A stretch of 7,449 nt of DNA from CAWDPQ01 sp049642465 (GCA_049642465.1 JBAROV010000060.1:1-7449); one strand, 5' to 3'. Shown: positions 1 through 5,997, numbered from the stretch's first letter. Made by a program: numbers and translations. Notes: generated by a model not told the origin, from the letters alone.

Positions 1-89
1 CCTGCCTTACGCAGCTCACCTGCGCGCAGGTCCAGTTCGAAGACACCGAACCGCAGCCGACCTTCGACCGGCGCTTCCGATTGGGTCAT
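1..89 (-). CDS. Winged-helix (Trans_reg_C / OmpR-type) regulator, N-terminal 29 codons only
   Basis: Reading leftwards from an ATG at 89-87, an open frame runs to the window edge. Its 29 residues include RLRFGVFELDLRAGELRKA. This pattern (F-G-x-F-E-L-D-x-R-x-G-E-L-R-K) is the first beta-hairpin of the OmpR/CadC-type winged-helix DNA-binding domain as it begins many Acidobacteriota regulators, where it is often followed by a TPR, WD40-like or kinase module. Which C-terminal module follows here cannot be seen. The ribosome site is poor: the only purine run, AGGA (minus strand), abuts the ATG. The gene lies on the same strand as the large exported-protein gene, 138 bases beyond its stop, and the gap carries candidate operators, so it may have its own promoter. 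Family recognition is from memory; no search was run. Confidence 0.72.
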   Translation of the reverse strand, partial: MTQSEAPVEGRLRFGVFELDLRAGELRKA

Positions 90-90
90 T

Positions 91-118
91 CCTGTAGAGC
101 TTGGTACTCTACTACAGG
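91..118. repeat. Inverted repeat touching the regulator start codon
   Basis: CCTGTAG at 91-97 and CTACAGG at 112-118 are perfect 7-base inverted copies around a 14-base spacer. A second pair is nested in it: GTAGAG (94-99) with CTCTAC (107-112) around 7 bases. The element begins one base from the regulator's ATG (87-89), so it would lie in the 5' leader or core promoter of that gene. A protein bound there, or the alternative hairpins in RNA, could block initiation. On the minus strand it includes TAGAGT (111-106), a possible -10 element. No trans-acting factor can be named. Confidence 0.45.
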
Positions 119-138
119 GGGCCCATTGGCGCCGGAGA

Positions 139-192
139 CCTAGAACGAACCTCCCTAAGGCCCAGAACGAGCCGGTTTACGCCGCAGAGCGA
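139..192. promoter_or_regulatory. Three 22-bp-spaced direct repeats (AGAACGA boxes), candidate operator
   Basis: CCTAGAACGA (139-148), CCCAGAACGA (161-170) and CGCAGAGCGA (183-192) lie exactly 22 bp apart, about two helical turns, so all face the same side of the DNA. The 7-base core AGAACGA is identical in the first two; the third has one change (AGAGCGA). No comparable copy is found one period to either side. The array lies 50-103 bases upstream of the winged-helix regulator's start. Winged-helix regulators of the OmpR/PhoB class often bind direct repeats phased at about 11 or 22 bp, so an autoregulatory operator is a reasonable inference. Chance is not excluded with three short units. Confidence 0.4.
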
Positions 193-227
193 CCGTGAAA
201 CCGGTCAGTCAACCGGGGGCAGCCGTC

Positions 228-3137
228 TCATCGTGCACCCACGATGTGCCAGTTCGTGTCGGTGATGGTTGCAATCCGAAGAGGCGACATCAAGGTGGTT
301 CCATTCATCAGCCAGGCGGCGACGTCCCCCGTCACCCCGTGCTGCCACAGCAGGTCCGGCATATCGTCACCGTTGACGTCGACCACCCCGCGAATCCTCC
401 ACTCCAGATCAAAGATGCGTCCGGGAGAAACGAGACCAGCCGCCATGACGCTCGTGCCGTGCATCTGCCAGACCGCCAGCCGCCCGTCCCGCTGATGCTG
501 CCAGACGAGATCCGGCCACCCATCTCGATTGAAGTCACCGCTACCGACGATCTTCCATTGAAGATCCGCGACCTGTCCGGGACCGAGGAATGCCACGTTT
601 TGCACGGAGGCCTCGTTCATGAACCACACGGCGATGCGGCCGTCGTTCTCGTGCTGCCACACGAGATCGGGCTTTCCATCCTGATTGAAATCGGCGACGG
701 CTTTGATTTTCCAGGCTGTGTCACGCACCACGTTGGGCGAGAGAGGCCGCTCGATCGTCGTCCGAACGTCGTTGGTGCCCCAGAAACGGAGGCGACCGTC
801 GGTCGCATGCTGCCACACGAGATCGGGATACCCATCCTGGTCGATGTCGCCCGCTCCGACGATCTTCCAATTCCTGTCAGTTTCGCGGGGTCGTCCCTCG
901 AAGTGCCTTCCGCCCATTGCGGGCATGAGCCATGTGGCAATCTGCCCCGTCGTCTGGTGGTGCCAGAGCACATCCCCCCATCCATTCAGATCGAAGTCCA
1001 TCTCCGTGCTCGGGAGCCTGCGCTCGCGCGCAACGGTGACGGTGACCTCGCTGGTGCTCTGATTGCCTGCGGCGTCGGTGCAGGAGAGCGCGATCGTGTA
1101 GATGCGATCGGTGTCGCCGGAGCGCTCTGCCCTGAGCAGGACTTTGAGCGGCGCGACAGTGACCCAGTCCGGCTCCTGTCCCCCGGCCGGCTCGCTGCTC
1201 GTGACACTGGTGACCTGACAGGTCGCGTCGTTGCACGCGCCGGTTACCAAGACGTCGATCGTCACCGGCACCATCGTGCCATCTGCGGGCGCGAGACGAT
1301 CTGGAGCGGAGTTGACGTTCGTGATGACTGGCGCGGTGAGGTCTGCCGTGATTACGACGTTCGCCGTTTTCTCCTGAGTGAAACCCTCGTTGTCCGTCAC
1401 GCGCACGCGCGCTTGACCATTGAATGGAGATGGATAGGCATGCGCGTAGGTCGGTGCTGAAGTCGTGGCGTCGAACGTGCCGTCGCCGGTGAAGTCCCAC
1501 GCGTACGACGCGATGGTGCCATTCTCGTCGGATGAACCGCTGGCGTCGAAGTTGACGGGCGTGCAGGCTTCGCCCTCGTATGGGCCGCCGGCAGCCGCCG
1601 TCGGCGCGCCCGTCACGTCGTCGACGAAGGCCTGGATCAGGCCGGCGCCGTACGCCACCGCCGCGGGATATAGCACGTCGCCGTAGATCCGCAGCATCGT
1701 CTTACCGGTGTGTGGCACCGGATCGAACGGATCCTCGTTATTGGCGATGGCGCCGTAGAGTTGCTGGTACATCGCCTTCGATCTCGGGCCGAGTCCGCGT
1801 TCCGAACACGGGGACCGTTCCAACGCGTTTTCTGCGGCAGTGCACCCGTAGCGCCATGGGATGAAGTCATCCTCACCTGAGCCGCCCTTGTTTTCGATGT
1901 AGGCCATGCCCTCGGTTCTTTCACCATCGGTGAAGTAGTCCGTCGGCATGATCCACCATTCCTCGAAGTTGTCTAAACCGCCCTCGGTCCGGCCCCTGGC
2001 CGCCTGCGAGTGCCCGATGTTCTGATGCGGTCCGACGATGCGCCAGGACCCCAGGGACGCCTCGCAGAGTCCCACATCATTCGCTTCGATGACAGCACTG
2101 CAGTCGTTCACCCCGTCGCCCCGCAGCATCAATTTCAGCTCGCTATCGGGCTGTGTTTCGTCTCCAGCCTCCGCATCTACGAGGTGCACGGTGTACGAGG
2201 TGAAATCGTACGTGACATTCGCCAGACGGCGGGTATACGCAAAGCCGGGGTTCTCATTGCTTCCGATCGGTAGCCTGACCGGCCGCGCGTCGTACAGGAT
2301 GTGCAGCGCTGCCCACAGCCGGCACTGAAACCCGGGGGGCGGCACTCCGTATGACTGGACCTGGCCGTCGCTGTTGAAATCAGCGAGGCACTCGATTGCC
2401 GGAACAGGATTGCAGCTCTGGAAAACGATCGGCGGATGGTCCGGGTGGTTCGTGTGGTTCGGGTCGTAAAAGTATTCGCAGATACGCGTGTGTGAGGGAC
2501 TGGACGCTTCGGCTTCGCAGTAGCCCCATCGCTCGAATTTGTCGATGTCGCCTCCGCAATCGGAGAAGGGGTCGCCGTGGGGGTCGTCATGCACGTGCGC
2601 CGGCGACGTCATATCCTCGAGGAGATGCATGATGCGGCCGACGATCCGGAAAGCAGATCGGTATCGGCCTGCGTAGTAGTCGTTCCTGGCCATCGTATAA
2701 AGCATCCGCGCGCGGTCGGCGGCGCTCGTGCGAGTGTTAATCCTGAGGTGATCGCATCCTGCCGGTCCAAGTTCGAGCGGAAAGCTGAGACGTTCCTGAG
2801 TCTTGGCCTCGAAGAAATGGCTGTTCCAGTTGGTATCCGTGCCCCAGTCGTGTCCGCCGTCCGTGTCGTCGATCCCCACGCATTCGTCTTCATCGATCAC
2901 GCCCTGCGCGATCTCGTTTTCGATATCCTGCGCCGTCAAGTGGCCGAACTGTCCACTCTTGAAGAACGGGGAGTCCAGCAGACGGAATGACGCACGCGCC
3001 AGGTTCTGGTGCGTGTGTTTGTGCTCGTGCGCCAGCGTGCCGTCGCCCAGCGTCCACAAGCACAGCGCGCCCAGTGCCATCACGACCGATCCGATGAACC
3101 GACGAGGGCCCGAGCGGGCTGAAACTTGTGCACGCAT
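228..3137 (-). CDS. Exported zinc-dependent phospholipase C/P1-nuclease-like protein with PKD, Ig-like and FG-GAP propeller domains
   Basis: This is a 969-residue protein. Residues 1-36 are a signal peptide (R12-R13, hydrophobic core 14-30, likely cut after TLA36). Residues 37-508 resemble zinc-dependent phospholipase C: H43 in THQNLARASFRLL, D84 in GVIDED, H107 in SHFF, then H171-x3-D175-x5-H181 in MHLLEDMTSPAH. These match, from memory, B. cereus PLC H14, D55, H69, H118, D122 and H128. The segment ends with LYPAAVAYGAGLIQAF, which I recall from bacterial relatives, and has 12 cysteines. A lone DFNSDG loop is at 253-258. Residues 511-597 are a PKD domain (YAWDFTGDG at 545), about 600-704 an Ig-like fold, and 712-969 five FG-GAP/VCBS-type repeats. 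The start is supported by GAGGA seven bases upstream. It is probably secreted or surface-bound and hydrolyses a phosphodiester; the substrate is unknown. An inactive binding protein is the alternative. Confidence 0.85.
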   Translation of the reverse strand: MRAQVSARSGPRRFIGSVVMALGALCLWTLGDGTLAHEHKHTHQNLARASFRLLDSPFFKSGQFGHLTAQDIENEIAQGVIDEDECVGIDDTDGGHDWGTDTNWNSHFFEAKTQERLSFPLELGPAGCDHLRINTRTSAADRARMLYTMARNDYYAGRYRSAFRIVGRIMHLLEDMTSPAHVHDDPHGDPFSDCGGDIDKFERWGYCEAEASSPSHTRICEYFYDPNHTNHPDHPPIVFQSCNPVPAIECLADFNSDGQVQSYGVPPPGFQCRLWAALHILYDARPVRLPIGSNENPGFAYTRRLANVTYDFTSYTVHLVDAEAGDETQPDSELKLMLRGDGVNDCSAVIEANDVGLCEASLGSWRIVGPHQNIGHSQAARGRTEGGLDNFEEWWIMPTDYFTDGERTEGMAYIENKGGSGEDDFIPWRYGCTAAENALERSPCSERGLGPRSKAMYQQLYGAIANNEDPFDPVPHTGKTMLRIYGDVLYPAAVAYGAGLIQAFVDDVTGAPTAAAGGPYEGEACTPVNFDASGSSDENGTIASYAWDFTGDGTFDATTSAPTYAHAYPSPFNGQARVRVTDNEGFTQEKTANVVITADLTAPVITNVNSAPDRLAPADGTMVPVTIDVLVTGACNDATCQVTSVTSSEPAGGQEPDWVTVAPLKVLLRAERSGDTDRIYTIALSCTDAAGNQSTSEVTVTVARERRLPSTEMDFDLNGWGDVLWHHQTTGQIATWLMPAMGGRHFEGRPRETDRNWKIVGAGDIDQDGYPDLVWQHATDGRLRFWGTNDVRTTIERPLSPNVVRDTAWKIKAVADFNQDGKPDLVWQHENDGRIAVWFMNEASVQNVAFLGPGQVADLQWKIVGSGDFNRDGWPDLVWQHQRDGRLAVWQMHGTSVMAAGLVSPGRIFDLEWRIRGVVDVNGDDMPDLLWQHGVTGDVAAWLMNGTTLMSPLRIATITDTNWHIVGAR
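231..1004 (-). repeat. Five FG-GAP/VCBS-type repeats, about 156 bp each, within the exported-protein gene
   Basis: The last 258 codons encode repeats whose calcium-type loops begin at D714, D764, D816, D868 and D920 (spacings 50, 52, 52, 52 residues). Each reads roughly D-x-[DN]-x-D-G-x-P-D-L-V-W-Q-H, then D/T-G-x-x-A-x-W-x-M and, before the next loop, W-K-I-V-G. The DNA still shows the repetition: the string TGCTGCCACACGAGATCGGG occurs near 653 and again near 808. No cysteine occurs in this part. Such repeats fold as beta-propeller blades. The first loop has lost part of the consensus (DFDLNGWGD), and the fifth reads VNGDDMPD. Confidence 0.8.
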
Positions 3138-3144
3138 CGCAAAA

Positions 3145-3149
3145 TCCTC
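3145..3149 (-). promoter_or_regulatory. Ribosome binding site of the exported-protein gene
   Basis: On the minus strand GAGGA (3149-3145) lies seven bases before the ATG at 3137-3135. It is the clearest Shine-Dalgarno sequence in the window and fixes the start, which also gives a complete signal peptide. Confidence 0.6.
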
Positions 3150-3153
3150 GCAG

Positions 3154-3169
3154 CCGCCTCGCGAAGCGG
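3154..3169. repeat. 16-bp near-palindrome in the leader of the exported-protein gene
   Basis: CCGCCTCGCGAAGCGG is a palindrome except for one pair (C3158/A3165), with TCGCGA at its centre. It lies four bases upstream of the GAGGA ribosome site on the minus strand. It could be an operator half-site pair or a small RNA hairpin near the ribosome site; sequence alone cannot distinguish these, and GC-rich chance palindromes are common. Confidence 0.3.
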
Positions 3170-3228
3170 GAAATGGAGGCGTGCACTATGCGGCTTGGAT
3201 GGTGTCGAAGCAACTGGAATGAAAGAGG

Positions 3229-3257
3229 ATTGTATGTGTCACGCTAAGTGATACTCA
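3229..3257 (-). promoter_or_regulatory. Possible promoter of the exported-protein gene
   Basis: On the minus strand TACAAT (3234-3229) is a good -10 match. The hexamer 17 bases upstream, TGAGTA (3257-3252), is a weak -35. This predicts a leader of about 85 bases. The spacer holds TCAC-N5-GTGA (3239-3251), a short inverted repeat where a regulator could sit. The assignment rests on consensus resemblance only. Confidence 0.3.
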
Positions 3258-3271
3258 TATGAAGAGTTAGG

Positions 3272-3300
3272 TTTTCGTGTGGCACGCCTTCGCGTAGAAT
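3272..3300 (+). promoter_or_regulatory. Possible alr promoter
   Basis: TAGAAT (3295-3300) is a good -10 match, with TTTTCG (3272-3277) as a weak -35 at 17 bases. Transcription would begin near 3307, giving a leader of only about 10 bases before the alr ATG. That fits the lack of any Shine-Dalgarno sequence there. Confidence 0.35.
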
Positions 3301-3316
3301 CCAGTCGTCCATCGTG

Positions 3317-4423
3317 ATGAATCGGCCAACCGTTGCGCGGGTAGACCTCCACGCCATCCGCTCGAACTTCCAGGCAATCTCCACGTTCCTTGGCGGCCGC
3401 TCGCGCGTCATCGCGGTCGTCAAGGCGAATGCGTACGGACACGGCGCCGCGCAGGTCGCGCTGGCGCTCGAGGAGGCCGGCGCCGCCATGCTCGCGTGCG
3501 CGGACATCGAGGAAGGGGTGGCGTTGCGCGAGGCCGGCGTCACGGCGCCAGTCCTCGTGTTCGGCGCGATGAGTGTGAGCGACCTCAATGGGCTGTTCAC
3601 TCACAAGCTCACGCCGACGATCTCGACGCCAGGCGCGGCGCGCGCACTGCAGGCGGCCGCTGCGCGGCACGGTGTGGGACTTCGATGCCACTTGAAAATC
3701 GACACGGGGATGAATCGCCTGGGTTTCCGCCACGACAATCTCGATCGAACGCTCCCCGAGGTTGCCGCCGCCCCGAATTTGCGGGTTGACGCCATCTATA
3801 CGCATTTCGCGACGGCCGATCTTCCCGACCATCCGGCTTTTGCGGCGCAGCGCCAGCGCTTCGCGACGGCTCTTGCCAGGTTGCCGCAGCTCGGCATCAC
3901 CGCGACAATTCGGCACGCCGCAAATAGCGCGGCCATGCTGCGGGACGAACGCGTCTGGTGCGACTACGTCCGCCCGGGCCTCCTTCTGTACGGGATCGTT
4001 CCGCCTCCGCTGGCATCGACGTTGCGGCTGCGACCTGCTCTGTCACTCCATAGCCGTATCGTGGCGGTGAAGGGGCTGAGAGCCGGAGAGGCGAGCGGCT
4101 ACGGCCTCAAAGGTGCTTTCGACAACCCGGCACGAATCGCCATCGTGCCCGCCGGCTATGCGGACGGGTTGGACGTGCGGCTTGCCGGCCGCGGCGTGAT
4201 GCTCGTGCGAGGTCGGCGCGCGCGGGTGGTCGGGTCGGTCTGCATGGACATGTCGATGATCGACGTCACCGGCATTGATGTCGCACCGGGAGACGAAGTC
4301 ATCATCGTCGGCGAGCAGGAGGGCGATTCGATCGGCGTGCGGGAGATTGCGGCGGCGATAGGCACGATTCCGTATGAGTTGCTCTGCCGGGTGGGGTCGC
4401 GAATAGAGAGAGTGTATTCGTAG
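3317..4423 (+). CDS. alr: Alanine racemase, PLP-dependent
   Basis: It interconverts L- and D-alanine in the cytoplasm, supplying D-alanine for peptidoglycan. The 368-residue length is normal for the family. From the ATG, the PLP lysine is K36 in VKANAYGHG; KIDTGMNRLG (127-136) carries the lysine and arginine of the active site; HFATAD (163-168), HAANSAA (from 200) and RPGLLLYG (219-226) line the PLP pocket; Y262 in SGYG is the second catalytic base; GYADGL is at 280-285 and CMDMSMID at 309-316. The N-terminal alpha/beta barrel and C-terminal beta domain are both complete. A GTG at 3314 directly precedes the ATG at 3317; the ATG is preferred and neither has a ribosome site. It is transcribed away from the exported-protein gene and separated from radA by 181 bases with a palindrome, so it may be a single-gene unit. 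Confidence 0.96.
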   Translation: MNRPTVARVDLHAIRSNFQAISTFLGGRSRVIAVVKANAYGHGAAQVALALEEAGAAMLACADIEEGVALREAGVTAPVLVFGAMSVSDLNGLFTHKLTPTISTPGAARALQAAAARHGVGLRCHLKIDTGMNRLGFRHDNLDRTLPEVAAAPNLRVDAIYTHFATADLPDHPAFAAQRQRFATALARLPQLGITATIRHAANSAAMLRDERVWCDYVRPGLLLYGIVPPPLASTLRLRPALSLHSRIVAVKGLRAGEASGYGLKGAFDNPARIAIVPAGYADGLDVRLAGRGVMLVRGRRARVVGSVCMDMSMIDVTGIDVAPGDEVIIVGEQEGDSIGVREIAAAIGTIPYELLCRVGSRIERVYS

Positions 4424-4470
4424 CGACAATCGCTGACAGGCGGACGTAGCCACGGATGGCCTGCGGCTCG

Positions 4471-4547
4471 CACGACGACCACGAAGATACGAAGCACACG
4501 AAGACCTAGTTTGTCTTCGTGATCTTCGAGCCTTCGTAGTCTTCGTG
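4471..4547. repeat. 77-bp phased palindrome of CGAAG/CTTCG units between alr and radA
   Basis: CGAA cores at 4482, 4490 and 4499 mirror TTCG cores at 4516, 4525 and 4533 about a single axis at 4509; every pair is in register (spacings 8 and 9 on the left, 9 and 8 on the right). A fourth TTCG at 4542 faces a decayed copy, CACGACGA (4471-4478). Over 38 paired positions 29 match. The inner arm, ACGAAGAC/GTCTTCGT, is perfect. I recall similar CACGAAG/CTTCGTG strings scattered in environmental genomes, so it may be a dispersed repeat. There is no T-run after it, so it is not a classical terminator, although it could form a long RNA stem or a cruciform. Confidence 0.75.
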
Positions 4548-4556
4548 ATTGTCAAT

Positions 4557-4580
4557 CGTGACGATCGTGACAGCGTGACA
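4557..4580 (+). repeat. Three short CGTGAC direct repeats before radA
   Basis: CGTGAC occurs at 4557, 4566 and 4574, so at steps of 9 and 8 bases, the same alternating step as the adjoining palindrome; CGTGA also ends its right arm (4544). It lies 25-48 bases before the radA start. This may be an extension of the repeat element or part of the radA control region. No convincing -35/-10 pair was found here. Confidence 0.4.
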
Positions 4581-4604
4581 GCGCAGAAATTGCGACATCA
4601 AGCG

Positions 4605-5978
4605 ATGAAGACCAAAACCGTTTTTGCCTGCCAGGAATGCGGAGCACAGTCGAGCAAGTGGCTGGGGCGCTGTCCCGACTGCGGCGCCTGGAATTCGCTG
4701 GTTGAAGAACGGCCACTTCCAGAGTCAGCCGGACCGTCGGCCGAAAAGCGTTACAGCCTGGCGGCCACCGCCGGGCCGCAACTCTACGCCAACATCGACA
4801 CGGTTGTGGCCGAGCGGTTATCGACGGGCATTGGCGAGTTCGATCGGGTGCTTGGCGGTGGAGTCGTACCTGGCTCGCTCGTCTTGATTGGCGGCGAGCC
4901 CGGCATTGGCAAATCGACGCTGCTGTTGCAGGCCGCTGCGCATTTCGCGCAGACGGTTGGCACTGTCCTCTACAGCTCGGGCGAAGAGTCGGAGCACCAG
5001 ATTAAGTCGCGTGGGGAACGTCTCGGGATTGCCTCGGCCCCGTTGTACATCCTCGCCGAAACCTGTCTCGAGCGGATCCTGGAGGAGATCGCGCGGCTGC
5101 GTCCCGCCTTCCTGATCGTCGATTCGATCCAGACCGTGTTCTCGCTCAAATTCCAGTCAGCCCCCGGCAGTATCGGGCAGGTCCGCGAATCGGCGACACA
5201 GCTCCTCTTTGCCGCGAAAGGGCAGAACATCCCGACGTTCCTCGTCGGGCATGTCACAAAGGAGGGAGGCCTCGCCGGTCCCAAGGCACTCGAGCACATC
5301 GTTGACACCGTGCTGTATTTCGAAGGTGAGAAGCACCACTCTCATCGCATTATCCGGGCCGTCAAGAACCGCTTCGGGGCGGTGAGCGAACTCGGGGTAT
5401 TCGAAATGACCGGCGCGGGCCTGCGAGCGGTTCCCAACGCCTCGAGTCTGTTTCTCTCCGAACGGCCGGTCGGCGCTCCGGGATCAGCCGTGTTGTGCTG
5501 CGTCGAGGGTTCGCGCCCTTTGCTCGTGGAAGTGCAGGCGCTCGTCAGTACCAGCACGTACGGCAACGCGCGGCGTATGGCGAGCGGTCTCGATCAAAAT
5601 CGCCTCTCGCTCCTGCTTGCCGTTCTCGAAAAGCGCGCGGGGCTGAACCTCATTGCCGAGGACGTGTTCGTCAATGTTGCTGGCGGCATCGCCGTTGACG
5701 AGCCGGCAGCCGATCTCGGAGTCGTGGCGGCGGTCGCATCGAGTTTGAGAAACCGTCCGATCAAGACCGGGACGGCTGTGTTCGGTGAAGTCGGGCTGGC
5801 GGGAGAAATTCGAGGAACGACCCAAGCATCGCTGCGGGTCCGTGAAGCCGCACAGATGGGCTTTACCCGTTGCATTGTTCCCGAAGCGAACTACGCGCCA
5901 GCCGATGCGCCGCCCGGCTTGGAGCTTGTGGCAGTCCGGACCGTCGGCGAAGCGCTCGATCAACTGATGGATTGGTGA
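4605..5978 (+). CDS. radA: DNA repair/recombination ATPase RadA (Sms)
   Basis: RadA drives branch migration of RecA-made recombination intermediates as a hexameric DNA motor in the cytoplasm. From the chosen ATG it has 457 residues, close to E. coli RadA. A four-cysteine zinc finger (C9, C12, C23, C26; CQECG and CPDCG) is followed by a RecA-type ATPase core with Walker A GEPGIGKST (97-105) and Walker B FLIVDSIQT (169-177), the RadA signature KNRFG (254-258), and a C-terminal Lon-protease-like domain (about 290-457) with DEPAADLGV and GEVGLAGEIR. The frame is open back to a GTG at 4545, but that adds 20 residues foreign to the family and falls inside the palindrome, so ATG 4605 is preferred. 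The ribosome site is weak. The next gene starts 19 bases downstream. Confidence 0.97.
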   Translation: MKTKTVFACQECGAQSSKWLGRCPDCGAWNSLVEERPLPESAGPSAEKRYSLAATAGPQLYANIDTVVAERLSTGIGEFDRVLGGGVVPGSLVLIGGEPGIGKSTLLLQAAAHFAQTVGTVLYSSGEESEHQIKSRGERLGIASAPLYILAETCLERILEEIARLRPAFLIVDSIQTVFSLKFQSAPGSIGQVRESATQLLFAAKGQNIPTFLVGHVTKEGGLAGPKALEHIVDTVLYFEGEKHHSHRIIRAVKNRFGAVSELGVFEMTGAGLRAVPNASSLFLSERPVGAPGSAVLCCVEGSRPLLVEVQALVSTSTYGNARRMASGLDQNRLSLLLAVLEKRAGLNLIAEDVFVNVAGGIAVDEPAADLGVVAAVASSLRNRPIKTGTAVFGEVGLAGEIRGTTQASLRVREAAQMGFTRCIVPEANYAPADAPPGLELVAVRTVGEALDQLMDW

Positions 5979-5991
5979 GTACGACTAGAAT

Positions 5992-5996
5992 AAGGA
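5992..5996 (+). promoter_or_regulatory. Unusually close AAGGA before the PIN/TRAM start
   Basis: AAGGA (5992-5996) is one base from the GTG at 5998, too close for a normal Shine-Dalgarno sequence. The next in-frame GTG (6013) would be 16 bases away, too far, and would cut into the first membrane helix. TAGAAT (5986-5991) lies just before it, with CTGATG (5964-5969) as a very weak -35, so a nearly leaderless transcript is an alternative. Either way the exact start is uncertain. Confidence 0.3.
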
Positions 5997-5997
5997 C

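Noticed and set aside
201..216. Terminator hairpin CCGGT-CAGTCA-ACCGG after the exported-protein gene
   Set aside because: Only a five-base stem with no T-run on the minus strand, so it is not supportable as a terminator.
231..1004. CRISPR array or non-coding tandem repeat
   Set aside because: The 156-bp periodicity is fully explained by 52-residue protein repeats in an open frame; the units have diverged and there are no short identical repeats with unique spacers.
195..1460. A 421-codon open frame on the plus strand
   Set aside because: It lies opposite the PKD, Ig-like and propeller part of the exported protein. Its translation has no recognisable domain, is rich in His, Arg and Pro, and follows the 52-residue repeat of the opposite strand. 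It is a shadow of a high-GC gene.
3045..3065. Lipoprotein cleavage site at C26 of the exported protein
   Set aside because: The residues before the cysteine (G-A-L-C) do not fit a lipobox, and a normal signal peptidase I site (TLA36) follows.
4422..4434. Small hairpin AGCGA-CAA-TCGCT over the alr stop codon
   Set aside because: Only five base pairs and no T-run after it; likely chance in this composition.
4471..4547. Rho-independent terminator for alr
   Set aside because: The stem is long and imperfect, not especially GC-dense, and is not followed by a run of T on either strand.
4545..4604. 20-codon N-terminal extension of RadA from a GTG
   Set aside because: RadA proteins begin a few residues before the zinc finger, as with the ATG at 4605. 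The extension starts inside the palindrome and reads through the CGTGAC repeats.
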